From a virus, in the IMG/VR virus record IMGVR_UViG_3300034068_000074, positions 1-24,269 of that record: a stretch of 24,269 nt of DNA; one strand, given 5' to 3'. Positions 13,111 through 21,109 of the stretch are shown here, piece by piece; position 1 is the stretch's first letter; each line of letters opens with the position of its first letter. The translations under genes were made by a program, and so were the position numbers. Under the pieces are notes generated by a model, which saw nothing but the letters and a program-made list of their open reading frames with translations, was not told the origin of the DNA and did no database searches.

Positions 13111-13817
13111 CTACTGCAAACGACCAGATTAATGGCGCTTTGAGGCTGATTGGTCAATTGGCCGAAGGTGAAACGCCATCGGCGGCAACTTCAGCCGACG
13201 CGCTGACGGCTATGAACCAGATGCTTGATAGCTGGTCGTCTGAGCGTTTGTCGGTGTTTTCCACGCAAGATCAAGTATTTACTTGGACGCAAGGTCTTAG
13301 CTCGCGCACGCTGGGGCCGACAGGCGACTTTGTGGGCAACCGTCCGGTATTGGTGGATGATTCGACTTATTTCCGCGACCCGTCAAACAACATCAGTTTT
13401 GGCATCAAGCTAATAAACCAAGCGCAGTACAACGGCATTGCGGTAAAAACAGTCACCAGCACCTATCCGCAGGTCATGTTTGTGAACATGACAATGCCCA
13501 ATATAGAAATGACGATCTATCCTGTGCCAACTAAGGCGTTGGATTGGCACATTATCAGCGTCAACGAGCTGGTTGAACCGGCTACGCTGGCAACGGTTTT
13601 GGTAATCCCGCCAGGCTATTTGCGTTGTTTCCGATTCAATTTGGCGTGCGAGATTGCGGCAGAGTTTGGCGTCGAGCCGCCGCCCTCGGTGCAGCGAATT
13701 GCTATGACAAGCAAGCGCAATATCAAGCGAATTAACAACCCCGACGACGTTATGAGCTTGCCGTACAGCATTGTGGCGACTCGCCAGCGGTTTAACATCT
13801 ACGCAGGGAATTACTAA
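13107..13817 (+). CDS. head-tail adaptor, P22 gp4-like
   Basis: 236 residues; the start overlaps the previous stop (ATGA). It begins MTTANDQINGALRLIGQLAE and continues with a helical bundle containing ALTAMNQMLDSWSSERLS. This is the pattern of P22 tail accessory factor gp4, which forms the ring beneath the portal. The middle part (DDSTYFRDPSNNISFGIKLI; MTIYPVPTKALDWHIISVNE) is beta-rich and is larger than in P22 gp4 (166 residues). The C-terminal helix PPGYLRCFRFNLACEIAAEF is also typical. The order adaptor then gp10-like protein matches P22. No membrane segment or catalytic motif is seen. Confidence 0.85.
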   Translation: MTTANDQINGALRLIGQLAEGETPSAATSADALTAMNQMLDSWSSERLSVFSTQDQVFTWTQGLSSRTLGPTGDFVGNRPVLVDDSTYFRDPSNNISFGIKLINQAQYNGIAVKTVTSTYPQVMFVNMTMPNIEMTIYPVPTKALDWHIISVNELVEPATLATVLVIPPGYLRCFRFNLACEIAAEFGVEPPPSVQRIAMTSKRNIKRINNPDDVMSLPYSIVATRQRFNIYAGNY

Positions 13818-15350
13818 TTGAAAACCCCGATTTTAGGCGGCAGTTATGTCGCCAGATCGGTCAACGCCGCCGATAACCGCATGGTTAACTTGTTTCCCGA
13901 AACGATACCCGAGGGTAGCGGCGGGAAAGAAGGAGGTTTTCTGTTGCGTTGTCCTGGCCTTCGTTTGCTGGCAACTGTCGGCACTGGGCCTATTCGTGGG
14001 CTGTGGGTAACCAATGGCATAGCATATGTAGTGTCTGGAAACGAGTTCTACAGCTTGAATACAAGCTACACGGCCACTCTACGCGGCACCGTGTCCGGGT
14101 CTGGCCCGGTCAGCATAGCCGACAATGGCACGCAGATATTCATCGCCTGTAACCCGTTGAGTTACATTTACAACACCTCCACGGCAGTGTTTGCACAAAT
14201 TACGGACGTTGACTTTCCTGGCGCCGGTTCGGTCGGCTACCTAGATGGTTACTTTGTATTTAACGAGCCAAATTCGCAAAAGTTTTGGGTAACCAGCCTA
14301 TTAGACGGCACTTCAATTGACCCGTTGGACTTTGCCAGCGCGGAAGGCTACCCCGACAATGTGATTGCGTTAATCGTAGACCACCGCGAGATATTCTTGT
14401 TTGGTAACACTAGCGTTGAGGTTTGGTATGACGCTGGAACGCCTGACTTTCCTTTGGCGCGGATTCAAGGCGCGTTTATGGAAGTGGGCTGCGAGGCTGC
14501 GTATTCGGTAGCCAAGCTCGACAACAGCGTGTTCTGGTTGGGTTCGGATGCTCGCGGTCGGGGAATAGTCTACCGAGCCAATGGCTACACGCCTGCGCGT
14601 ATCTCGACCAACGCCGTTGAATTTGCCATCCAAAGCTACGGCAACATCTCCGATGCTATTGGTTACACCTACCAGCAAGACGGGCATCCGTTCTATGTGT
14701 TGGTGTTCCCGTCTGCCGAAGCCACATGGGTTTACGATGTTTCTACGCAGTTGTGGCATGAGCGTGCGGCTTTTAAGAACGGTGAGTTTACAAGGCACCG
14801 CAGCAACTGCCAGATGTCGTATAACGACGAAATTGTGGTGGGCGACTACGAGGATGGGCGTGTCTATGCCTTTGATCTCGATGTTTACGCTGACAACGAC
14901 CAAACACAAAAATGGTTGCGGTCGTGGCGCGCATTGCCAGCAGGTCAGAATAACCTTAAACGCAGCGCGCATCACAGCTTACAACTTGACGCTGAGACAG
15001 GCGTTGGGCTTGCTCTATACCCCGGTTATGACGCTGAAAAGCTATTAACCGAAGCAGGGCTGTACATTACGACTGAAGCTGGCGACTATTTAACGACAGA
15101 CGCGTACACCGCTGCGCCCGGTTACGACCCGCAGGTAATGCTGCGCTGGTCAGACGACGCGGGGCATACCTGGTCAAACGAACACTGGAACTCGATGGGC
15201 AAGATTGGCGCTTACGGCACCCGCACCATCTGGCGCCGGCTTGGTATGACCGAGAAGATTAGAGACAGAGTTTACGAAGTGTCCGGCACTGATCCGGTTA
15301 AAATCGCCATTGTGGGCGCTGAATTGTTCGTTACGCCAACGAGTAGTTAA
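13818..15350 (+). CDS. packaged DNA stabilisation protein, P22 gp10-like
   Basis: 510 residues (P22 gp10 has 472). Forms the ring that plugs the tail and keeps DNA inside the head. The start is TTG, directly abutting the previous stop, and no ATG is near. The family signature is MKTPILGGSYVARSVNAADN followed by RMVNLFPE, then CPGLRLLATVGTGPIRGLW, FIACNPLSYIYNTST, YPDNVIALIVDHREIFLFGN and a C-terminal MLRWSDDAGHTWSNEHW. The repeated Trp/Gly blade-like beta strands match a beta-propeller fold. It ends TAATG with the next gene. Complete, with no frameshift seen. Confidence 0.9.
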   Translation: MKTPILGGSYVARSVNAADNRMVNLFPETIPEGSGGKEGGFLLRCPGLRLLATVGTGPIRGLWVTNGIAYVVSGNEFYSLNTSYTATLRGTVSGSGPVSIADNGTQIFIACNPLSYIYNTSTAVFAQITDVDFPGAGSVGYLDGYFVFNEPNSQKFWVTSLLDGTSIDPLDFASAEGYPDNVIALIVDHREIFLFGNTSVEVWYDAGTPDFPLARIQGAFMEVGCEAAYSVAKLDNSVFWLGSDARGRGIVYRANGYTPARISTNAVEFAIQSYGNISDAIGYTYQQDGHPFYVLVFPSAEATWVYDVSTQLWHERAAFKNGEFTRHRSNCQMSYNDEIVVGDYEDGRVYAFDLDVYADNDQTQKWLRSWRALPAGQNNLKRSAHHSLQLDAETGVGLALYPGYDAEKLLTEAGLYITTEAGDYLTTDAYTAAPGYDPQVMLRWSDDAGHTWSNEHWNSMGKIGAYGTRTIWRRLGMTEKIRDRVYEVSGTDPVKIAIVGAELFVTPTSS

Positions 15351-17587
15351 TGGCCGAACTTAACATCACCAATATCCCCGCGCCTCGGGTGCCGCTTATT
15401 GACGAGCGCACTGGCCTTATGGCGCGGGAATGGTATCGGTTTTTCCAAAATATATTTATTCTGACCGGCAGCGGCAGCAACGCAACCACGCTCGACGAAT
15501 TGCAATTAGGGCCACCCGTTCAAACTAACAGCGGCACAGTAACTAGCGTTACCGGCACACCCCCGGTTGTATCCTCCGGCGGCAATGCGCCGGTAATCAG
15601 TATGCCAGCGGCCACTACGTCAGTCGACGGGTATCTGACCAGCACCGACTGGAATACCTTTAACAACAAGGGCACCGTTTCAAGCGTGTCTGTTGTGTCG
15701 GCCAACGGTCTTGCCGGAACGGTAGCAACAGCAACAACTACGCCGGCGGTTACGCTTTCAACAACCGTTACCGGGGTGCTGAAAGGCAACGGCACTGCAA
15801 TCAGCGCAGCCACCAGCGGCACTGACTACGCGCCAGCGACTAGCGGCACTTCGATCTTGTATGGCAACGGCGCGGGTGGTTTTTCTAACGTCACCATAGG
15901 AACTGGCGTTGCTTTTACCACCGGGACGCTATCTGCTACAGGTTTGGGCGGCAATGTGGTTGGCCCGGCCAGTGCAACGGATAACGCAATTTCACGGTTT
16001 GACAGCACAACCGGAAAGCTAATCCAGAATTCAGTTACCACCATAGATGACACCGGCGCGGCTACGGGATTTACAACATTTGCGGCTTCTACTAGCGTTA
16101 CTACGCCTACAGTCCAAGCATCAAACTCTGCTGGCTTATCGCTTAAAAATGCATCAGGAACAACCCAAATTAATACGGGGGCTGGTGGTGGTGATAATGT
16201 TTCAATTAATGTTTCTACAAATTTAAACGGCGTAAACGCACAAATAGACATTAGCCCTACTGGAACTGGTCATGTTCACATAAAACCTAGCGGCACAGGT
16301 TCGATTGAAATTGCGCCTACAAATGTAGGAACAATTGACAACATGACCATTGGGGCAACAGCACCTAAAAATGGTAGTTTTGTAGATTTAAGTGTAACTG
16401 GAACACTTAGTTTTGATGCGGCGCAAGGAACAGCGGGGCAAGTTTTAACATCGGCTGGATCGGGCGCAACGCCGACTTGGACAACGCCGACCACTGGCAC
16501 CGTCACCAGTGTGGCTGCGTTGACGCTTGGCACCAGCGGCACCGACCTGACCAGCACCGTGGCAAACGGCACGACCACGCCGGTTATCACACTTCAAGTG
16601 CCCACCGCTTCCGCGTCTAATCGTGGGGCGTTAAGTTCGACCGACTGGAGTACGTTTAACAATAAAGGCAGCGGTAGCGTTACCAGCGTAGCGCAGTCCT
16701 TTACCGGCGGCTTGATTTCGGTTGCTGGCTCACCGATAACAACCAGCGGCACCTTGGCGTTGACCGTAGCTGGCACCAGCGGCGGCGTGCCTTACTTTTC
16801 TAGCGCGTCAACCTGGGCAACATCAGCGGCTCTTGCGGCCAGCGCGCTGGTTATCGGCGGTGGCGCTGGGGCAGCTCCAGCCACAACCACAACGGGGACA
16901 GGCGTAGTTACCGCACTTGGCGTTAATACTGGAACAGCAGGGGCGTTTGTAGTCAACGGTGGTGCGCTAGGCACACCGTCTAGCGGAACCGTTACCAACC
17001 TGACCGGCACAGCGTCGATAAATATCAACGGCACCGTAGGGGCAACAACAGCTAATACAGGTAAGTTTACCAGTGCAGCATTTCCGGGTACAACTTCCGG
17101 CACTGCAACCGTTGCGGCAACGGCTGTTGCGGGAACGCCGACGCTGACACTGCCGACTACTACGGGAACACTTTCTATAAATGGCCCGGCGTTTAGCGCG
17201 TATCAAAGTACGTCAACAGCCGTTACTACTTCAACAGTAACCAAGGTTCTTTTTGACGTAGAGTTATTCGATACCAATAGCAACTTCGCATCGTCTAGGT
17301 TTACGCCTACGGTAGAGGGCTATTATCAAGTAAACGCAAGGACTGGACTCAGTTCTTCAGTTCTTACTAGAGGCGTAGCACTAATACGTAAAAATGGCGT
17401 AACCGTTAATTCTATGGAAGATACCAATGGCGCAACCGCGTATTCTTCGATTGGCAGCGCACTGATATACATGAACGGGTCTACTGATTACTTAGAAATT
17501 TATATTTTTCTTGCTGGCGCTACCACAATATATGACGGTGGTGCGGCGCTCACTTGGTTTCAGGCAGCTATGGTAAGGGGCGCGTAA
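15350..17587 (+). CDS. long tail fibre or needle-position protein with C1q-like tip
   Basis: 745 residues, mostly Thr, Ser, Gly and Ala. The N-terminus NITNIPAPRVPLIDERTGLM followed by AREWYRFFQN (5-35) is a common virion-anchoring start. The shaft carries repeats: TDWNTFNNKG at 99-108 and TDWSTFNNKG at 431-440, GTVTSV at 62-67 and 383-388, and GTAGQVLTSAGSG (360-372), shared with the collar fibre. Residues about 613-745 have the strand pattern of a C1q/TNF-like jelly roll (FTPTVEGYYQVNARTGL; ALIRKNGVTVNS; YSSIGSALIYMNGSTDYLEI), a trimeric tip used by many fibres. P22 has its tail needle gp26 at this position. The length and tip suggest a receptor-binding or tail-plugging fibre instead. Confidence 0.8.
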   Translation: MAELNITNIPAPRVPLIDERTGLMAREWYRFFQNIFILTGSGSNATTLDELQLGPPVQTNSGTVTSVTGTPPVVSSGGNAPVISMPAATTSVDGYLTSTDWNTFNNKGTVSSVSVVSANGLAGTVATATTTPAVTLSTTVTGVLKGNGTAISAATSGTDYAPATSGTSILYGNGAGGFSNVTIGTGVAFTTGTLSATGLGGNVVGPASATDNAISRFDSTTGKLIQNSVTTIDDTGAATGFTTFAASTSVTTPTVQASNSAGLSLKNASGTTQINTGAGGGDNVSINVSTNLNGVNAQIDISPTGTGHVHIKPSGTGSIEIAPTNVGTIDNMTIGATAPKNGSFVDLSVTGTLSFDAAQGTAGQVLTSAGSGATPTWTTPTTGTVTSVAALTLGTSGTDLTSTVANGTTTPVITLQVPTASASNRGALSSTDWSTFNNKGSGSVTSVAQSFTGGLISVAGSPITTSGTLALTVAGTSGGVPYFSSASTWATSAALAASALVIGGGAGAAPATTTTGTGVVTALGVNTGTAGAFVVNGGALGTPSSGTVTNLTGTASININGTVGATTANTGKFTSAAFPGTTSGTATVAATAVAGTPTLTLPTTTGTLSINGPAFSAYQSTSTAVTTSTVTKVLFDVELFDTNSNFASSRFTPTVEGYYQVNARTGLSSSVLTRGVALIRKNGVTVNSMEDTNGATAYSSIGSALIYMNGSTDYLEIYIFLAGATTIYDGGAALTWFQAAMVRGA

Positions 17588-17751
17588 TGAACCTATACGA
17601 CAAAATAATTGCTCTGTATCCTGAACTCGCTACTTACGACTTTGCGTTTGGCGCAATAGCCCTTCGCAATGATTCTGATGGCAAGGGTGACTACATAGAG
17701 AAGTGGGAACATCCCACCCTGCCGCGCCCCACAAACGAACAATTAGAGTAA
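17587..17751 (+). CDS. XkdW-like small protein
   Basis: 54 residues from ATG 17587, whose A is the last base of the upstream stop (TAATG). Sequence MNLYDKIIALYPELATYDFA, then a YIEKWEHPTLPRPTNEQLE end. The pattern of a short N-terminal helix with YPE, a central strand, and a W-x(n)-PT-x-EQL end is that of XkdW-type proteins encoded directly after tail fibres in many phages; their function is unknown. The short insert NDSDGKGDY may be a loop. Position after the fibre gene suggests a fibre accessory or assembly factor, but that is inference. Confidence 0.75.
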   Translation: MNLYDKIIALYPELATYDFAFGAIALRNDSDGKGDYIEKWEHPTLPRPTNEQLE

Positions 17752-17754
17752 CCC

Positions 17755-18090
17755 ATGACCGTAACCGTAAAAGTGCTGATACCGGCCAAAACCGCAGAAG
17801 CCAGCCAAACCACGCAATACACTGCGTCAAACGTCACCACGATTATCGACAAGTTTACGGCGACCAACTACAGCGCCAGTTCCGCAACCTTGAGCGTCAA
17901 TCTGGTTACCTCGGGCGACACTTCGGGCAACCAGAACCTGATTACCAAGACCAAGACGCTTGCGCCAGCAGAGGTATATACTTTCCCCGAGATTGTCGGC
18001 CAGGTGCTGATGGCAAGCGGGTTTATCTCCACCATTGCCGGGACGGCCACGGCCATCAACATTCGTGCTTCAGGGCGGGAGGTTAGCTAG
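17755..18090 (+). CDS. beta-rich structural-type protein
   Basis: 111 residues, starting 3 bases after the XkdW-like gene. It begins MTVTVKVLIPAKTAEASQTT and is composed of alternating polar and hydrophobic residues with many Thr and Ser (SASSATLSVNLVTSGDTSG), ending IRASGREVS. It looks like a single immunoglobulin-like or jelly-roll domain and resembles in style the protein at 7967-8239. The stop overlaps the GTG of the hydroxylase gene. It is probably a minor virion or fibre-associated protein; no named family is recognised. Confidence 0.7.
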   Translation: MTVTVKVLIPAKTAEASQTTQYTASNVTTIIDKFTATNYSASSATLSVNLVTSGDTSGNQNLITKTKTLAPAEVYTFPEIVGQVLMASGFISTIAGTATAINIRASGREVS

Positions 18091-18632
18091 TGCGGCACTT
18101 TTGTAAGCTAGCGGGTAATGTAGATGTCATGCCGTCATTGCGTGAACTGGCGGTAAATAGCCATTTATGGAACCAAAACTCTTTACGCACTACGCACCCC
18201 AACAGCCCGCATACGCAAGTTGACGATATATGGTTATGGTTTAACAAGTTACAGCAGGACGTAGCCGCAACGATTGATGACATACAAACTTACCCATACC
18301 CAGCTTGGCAAAGCCTGTTAGGGCTGCGCGGGATTGTCTTGGATTTAATACGCCGCGTAGACGGCGTTCAATTGGGCCGGTGCATGGTAACTCGTATGCG
18401 TCCCGGCGCTACGATAACGCCGCATAAAGACGAGGGCACACCCGCTACGTTTTACACTCGGTATCAAATAGTTTTACAAAGCCTTCCCGGCGCGTTATTT
18501 ACTATAGGGGACGAAACCGTAAATTTTCAATCCGGCGATATTTGGTGGATTAACAACCGGGAAACACATTCGGTAATAAATAACAGCGGCGAAGATAGAC
18601 TTGTATGTATTGTTGATATTAAAAGCGCGTAA
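18090..18632 (+). CDS. aspartyl/asparaginyl beta-hydroxylase-like Fe(II)/2-oxoglutarate oxygenase
   Basis: 180 residues from GTG overlapping the previous stop (TAGTG). The C-terminal half is a cupin-type beta barrel with the metal triad HKD at 112-114 (H112, D114) and a distal His in NNRETH (H160), followed by R170, the expected 2-oxoglutarate contact. RYQIVLQSLPGALFTIGDET and NFQSGDIWWINNRETHSV match the Asp_Arg_Hydrox family. Members hydroxylate Asp/Asn side chains in proteins or act on small substrates. The N-terminal 80 residues are Trp-rich and less conserved. It is followed, with TAATG overlap, by an acetyltransferase gene; both use TTA/GCG-rich codons unlike the portal and terminase. 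The substrate is unknown; a virion or host protein is possible. Confidence 0.8.
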   Translation: MRHFCKLAGNVDVMPSLRELAVNSHLWNQNSLRTTHPNSPHTQVDDIWLWFNKLQQDVAATIDDIQTYPYPAWQSLLGLRGIVLDLIRRVDGVQLGRCMVTRMRPGATITPHKDEGTPATFYTRYQIVLQSLPGALFTIGDETVNFQSGDIWWINNRETHSVINNSGEDRLVCIVDIKSA

Positions 18633-19087
18633 TGATAACTGCCCAAATTGAACCTTGGCCAGCATTTATACATGAAGCGCAACCGCTTCTTCCGTTGCAT
18701 TGGGCGGAGTTAGCGTTAAACAAGGACAAGGTGCCGTTAGACCCGCAATACGATGTATACGCGGCTAGAGACACGGCGGGGCAAGTGCTAGTGGTAACTT
18801 TGCGCCAAGATGGTGAATTAGTAGGCTACTTTATAGGCTTTATAGCGCCGGGTTTGCACTATAAAACTTGTCTTACGTTAACAATGGATATTTTTTGGAC
18901 GCACCCTTCAATACGTAACGGGTTTGCGGGCGTTAAACTTTTTAGGCTTGTTGAAAAAGAAGCAAAACGTCGGGGTGTTCAACGCATGTTTTTTGGGTCT
19001 AAATTACACAAAGACGCGTCTAAACTATTTGAATTTTTAAAAATGCAGGCTACGGAAATTTATTATTCTAAGTGGCTAGGAGATTAA
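18632..19087 (+). CDS. GNAT-family acetyltransferase
   Basis: 151 residues. The ATG overlaps the hydroxylase stop (TAATG). Fold features in order: an N-terminal helix, strands with VLVVTLRQDGELVGYFIGFI (52-71), the strand TLTMDIFWTHPSIR, and the acetyl-CoA pyrophosphate loop R95-N-G-F-A-G100 leading into helix VKLFRLVEKEAKRRG. A final strand-helix part ends TEIYYSKWLGD. Very similar GNAT proteins ending in YxKWLG occur in tail or ejection modules of many podoviruses; their substrates are not known. It is probably an N-acetyltransferase acting on a protein or small amine. Coupling to the hydroxylase suggests a shared target. It sits 1 base ahead of the ejection genes. Confidence 0.85.
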   Translation: MITAQIEPWPAFIHEAQPLLPLHWAELALNKDKVPLDPQYDVYAARDTAGQVLVVTLRQDGELVGYFIGFIAPGLHYKTCLTLTMDIFWTHPSIRNGFAGVKLFRLVEKEAKRRGVQRMFFGSKLHKDASKLFEFLKMQATEIYYSKWLGD

Positions 19088-19088
19088 C

Positions 19089-19850
19089 ATGGTTGCAGCC
19101 GCAGTTATCGGTAGCGCAGTAGTAGGCGGTGTAATGTCCTCAGACGCGGCAGGCGATGCAGCCGAAGCCTCGGGGCGAGCATCAGATGCGTCCGTTGGGG
19201 AGCAGCGCCGGCAGTACGACATTAGCCGCGCAGACCAGGCGCCATACCTTGCGGCTGGCACTGGCGCGGTCAATCGGCTAGGCGCGGGCGTAGCGGCAGG
19301 GGGCGAGTTCGGCGCAACTATGCCGTTCGATTTCCGATACGACCAAAACACTGACCCCGGCTACGCGTTTCGTTTTTCCGAAGGCATGAAAGGGTTGGAA
19401 CGGAGCGCGGCGGCTAGGGGCGGCCTGCTATCGGGCGCTACGCTCAAGGGCGTAACACGCTACGGGCAGGACATGGGCAGCCAAGAATACCAAAACGCTT
19501 TTAGCCGCTATCTGACCGGCTTCAACGCCAGAACGGGCGAGCGCAACCAGCTCTACAACCGTTTAGCTGGCGTGGCGGGAACAGGTCAAACGGCCACTAA
19601 CCAGATCGGCGCGCAAGGTGCGAACATGGCGAGTAACATCGGCAACGCCTACATGAACAACGCGGCCAACCAAGGCAACGCAGCGATGGCGGCAGCGGGG
19701 ATACGTACTTCAGCCTTTGGCGGGGCGGCCAATGCGCTGGGCCGGATGTACGGTGGTAGGGGGTTCGCAAACCCCAATGCAGATTTTGATGCCTATAACG
19801 CCACGCCGTATCAAAACGATCCAATTTACGCAATGAGCGGGGGAGGTTAG
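19089..19850 (+). CDS. ejection protein 1 (P22 gp7-position DNA transfer protein)
   Basis: 253 residues. It begins MVAAAVIGSAVVGGVMSSDA, a hydrophobic Ala/Val/Gly stretch able to insert in membrane. Then QRRQYDISRADQAPYLAAGT, an FDFRYDQNTDPGYAFRFSEG block, SAAARGGLLSGATLKGVTRYG and GSQEYQNAFSRYLTGFNAR follow. I recognise this set of motifs from podovirus DNA transfer/ejection proteins encoded after the tail genes. The C-terminal third is Asn/Ala/Gly-rich. These proteins are packaged in the head and injected to build a channel for DNA entry in Gram-negative hosts. The three consecutive genes here mirror P22 genes 7, 20 and 16. Start ATG 19089 has AGGAG about 8 bases upstream, inside the preceding gene. 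Confidence 0.85.
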   Translation: MVAAAVIGSAVVGGVMSSDAAGDAAEASGRASDASVGEQRRQYDISRADQAPYLAAGTGAVNRLGAGVAAGGEFGATMPFDFRYDQNTDPGYAFRFSEGMKGLERSAAARGGLLSGATLKGVTRYGQDMGSQEYQNAFSRYLTGFNARTGERNQLYNRLAGVAGTGQTATNQIGAQGANMASNIGNAYMNNAANQGNAAMAAAGIRTSAFGGAANALGRMYGGRGFANPNADFDAYNATPYQNDPIYAMSGGG

Positions 19851-19855
19851 TAATC

Positions 19856-21109
19856 ATGGCTGAACTTAATTTTGGACTACTGACCCCGCCTGGCTCGCAA
19901 AACATAGGCAACGCGTTTGTGCAGGGCATGGATCAGGCGGCGGTGGCTAGGGCGCAAGAGAACCAGAACGCGCTGTCTCAGTACGCCTTGAGCAAAGCGA
20001 GGCGCGAGGACGAGCTTACCAATCAGATGTTGGCCGGTATGCAAGGTGCCGACACAATCGAAAAACAAGCCGACGTGTTACGCAGAGGCGGTAGATATAA
20101 AGAGGCAAACGAGCTTATAAACGCCGGTTTAGACCGCCAAATTAAACAAGGGACGCTAGCCGCGCAGCCCGGCACGGCGGCACGCGTTGCGGTTCAAACG
20201 GCAAGAGACAGACAAACGTTTGAAGGCCAAGCTATACGCGATTTAAGAATTAACCCCTCGGACGACAACATACGCGCGTTGGGGCAAGATGCCGTAATCA
20301 AAGGCATTTACACCCAAGACCAAGCAGATCAAAAGGTAGCGGAGTTTTTAGCTATACCTTTGGATCAGCGCGTCGCTAGGTTTAGCCAGTATGGCGCACC
20401 TGCGGTTGTGCCGCGTCAGCCTAACTTGGCGGCAGACTTGTTAATTCCAGGCCCGGACGGCACGCTGGTTCCTAATACGGCGCTGGTAGGAGTAAAAACG
20501 CGATTGGCGCGTGAAAGCCGTCCACCGCGTCCAGAGGCAGCGCCCCGCACGCAGCAAGTAACGATGAGCGACGGCACGCTGGGGATTATGAACATGGATA
20601 CCGGCGCAATTACGCCTAGTACTTTAGGTGGCGCACCAGTTAAAGGTAAACCCTCCGCGTTTGCTGAAAAGACTGCTGCACAGCAAAAACAATTAGGTAA
20701 AGACCTTGAGTTTGCAATTACTCAATTAACTGCCGTTACAAAAGACGGCGGTTTGATTGACCAATCTACGGGTAGCGGGGTGGGGCAACTTATAGACGCT
20801 GCGGCGGCTTTTGGTGGTAAAGCTATGCCCGGCGCAATTGCCGCAGGAAAACTCAAGCCAATTGCAGACTTAGCATTAAAATTAATTCCTCGGTTTGAAG
20901 GGCCACAATCTAACGCGGATACAAAGTCGTACAAGGAAGCCTCAGGTCAATTAGCTGATACTTCGCTGCCAAACCAAATTAGAAAAGAAGCAGGTAGAGT
21001 TGTTCTTGGTCTAGTGCAAGCGCGCAAAAATCAATTTGTAACTAGCGATATGGTTACCGAAGGCGCGCCGGCTGCAGGGGGGGTGGTTGACTTTGGGAGT
21101 TTAAAATAA
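19856..21109 (+). CDS. ejection protein 2 (P22 gp20 position)
   Basis: 417 residues, 5 bases after the first ejection protein, with TTAGTAATC leading to ATG. The N-terminus (GNAFVQGMDQAAVARAQENQ, QYALSKARREDEL) is helical and typical of internal virion proteins. Residues 60-130 are amphipathic helices. The centre (VTMSDGTLGIMNMDTGAITP) is a short beta unit also seen in other ejection proteins. The C-terminal 150 residues are helical, with SLPNQIRKEAGRVVLGLVQARKN cut from a longer helix. After about 20080 codons shift to TTA and GCG, so the gene may be a mosaic. The role as a component of the DNA ejection channel is inferred from order and composition. Confidence 0.75.
   Translation: MAELNFGLLTPPGSQNIGNAFVQGMDQAAVARAQENQNALSQYALSKARREDELTNQMLAGMQGADTIEKQADVLRRGGRYKEANELINAGLDRQIKQGTLAAQPGTAARVAVQTARDRQTFEGQAIRDLRINPSDDNIRALGQDAVIKGIYTQDQADQKVAEFLAIPLDQRVARFSQYGAPAVVPRQPNLAADLLIPGPDGTLVPNTALVGVKTRLARESRPPRPEAAPRTQQVTMSDGTLGIMNMDTGAITPSTLGGAPVKGKPSAFAEKTAAQQKQLGKDLEFAITQLTAVTKDGGLIDQSTGSGVGQLIDAAAAFGGKAMPGAIAAGKLKPIADLALKLIPRFEGPQSNADTKSYKEASGQLADTSLPNQIRKEAGRVVLGLVQARKNQFVTSDMVTEGAPAAGGVVDFGSLK

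Noticed and set aside
15826-17103. Reverse-strand ORFs over the long fibre gene
   Set aside because: They arise from Thr/Gly/Ala repeat codons read backwards as Val/Pro-rich sequence; typical shadows.
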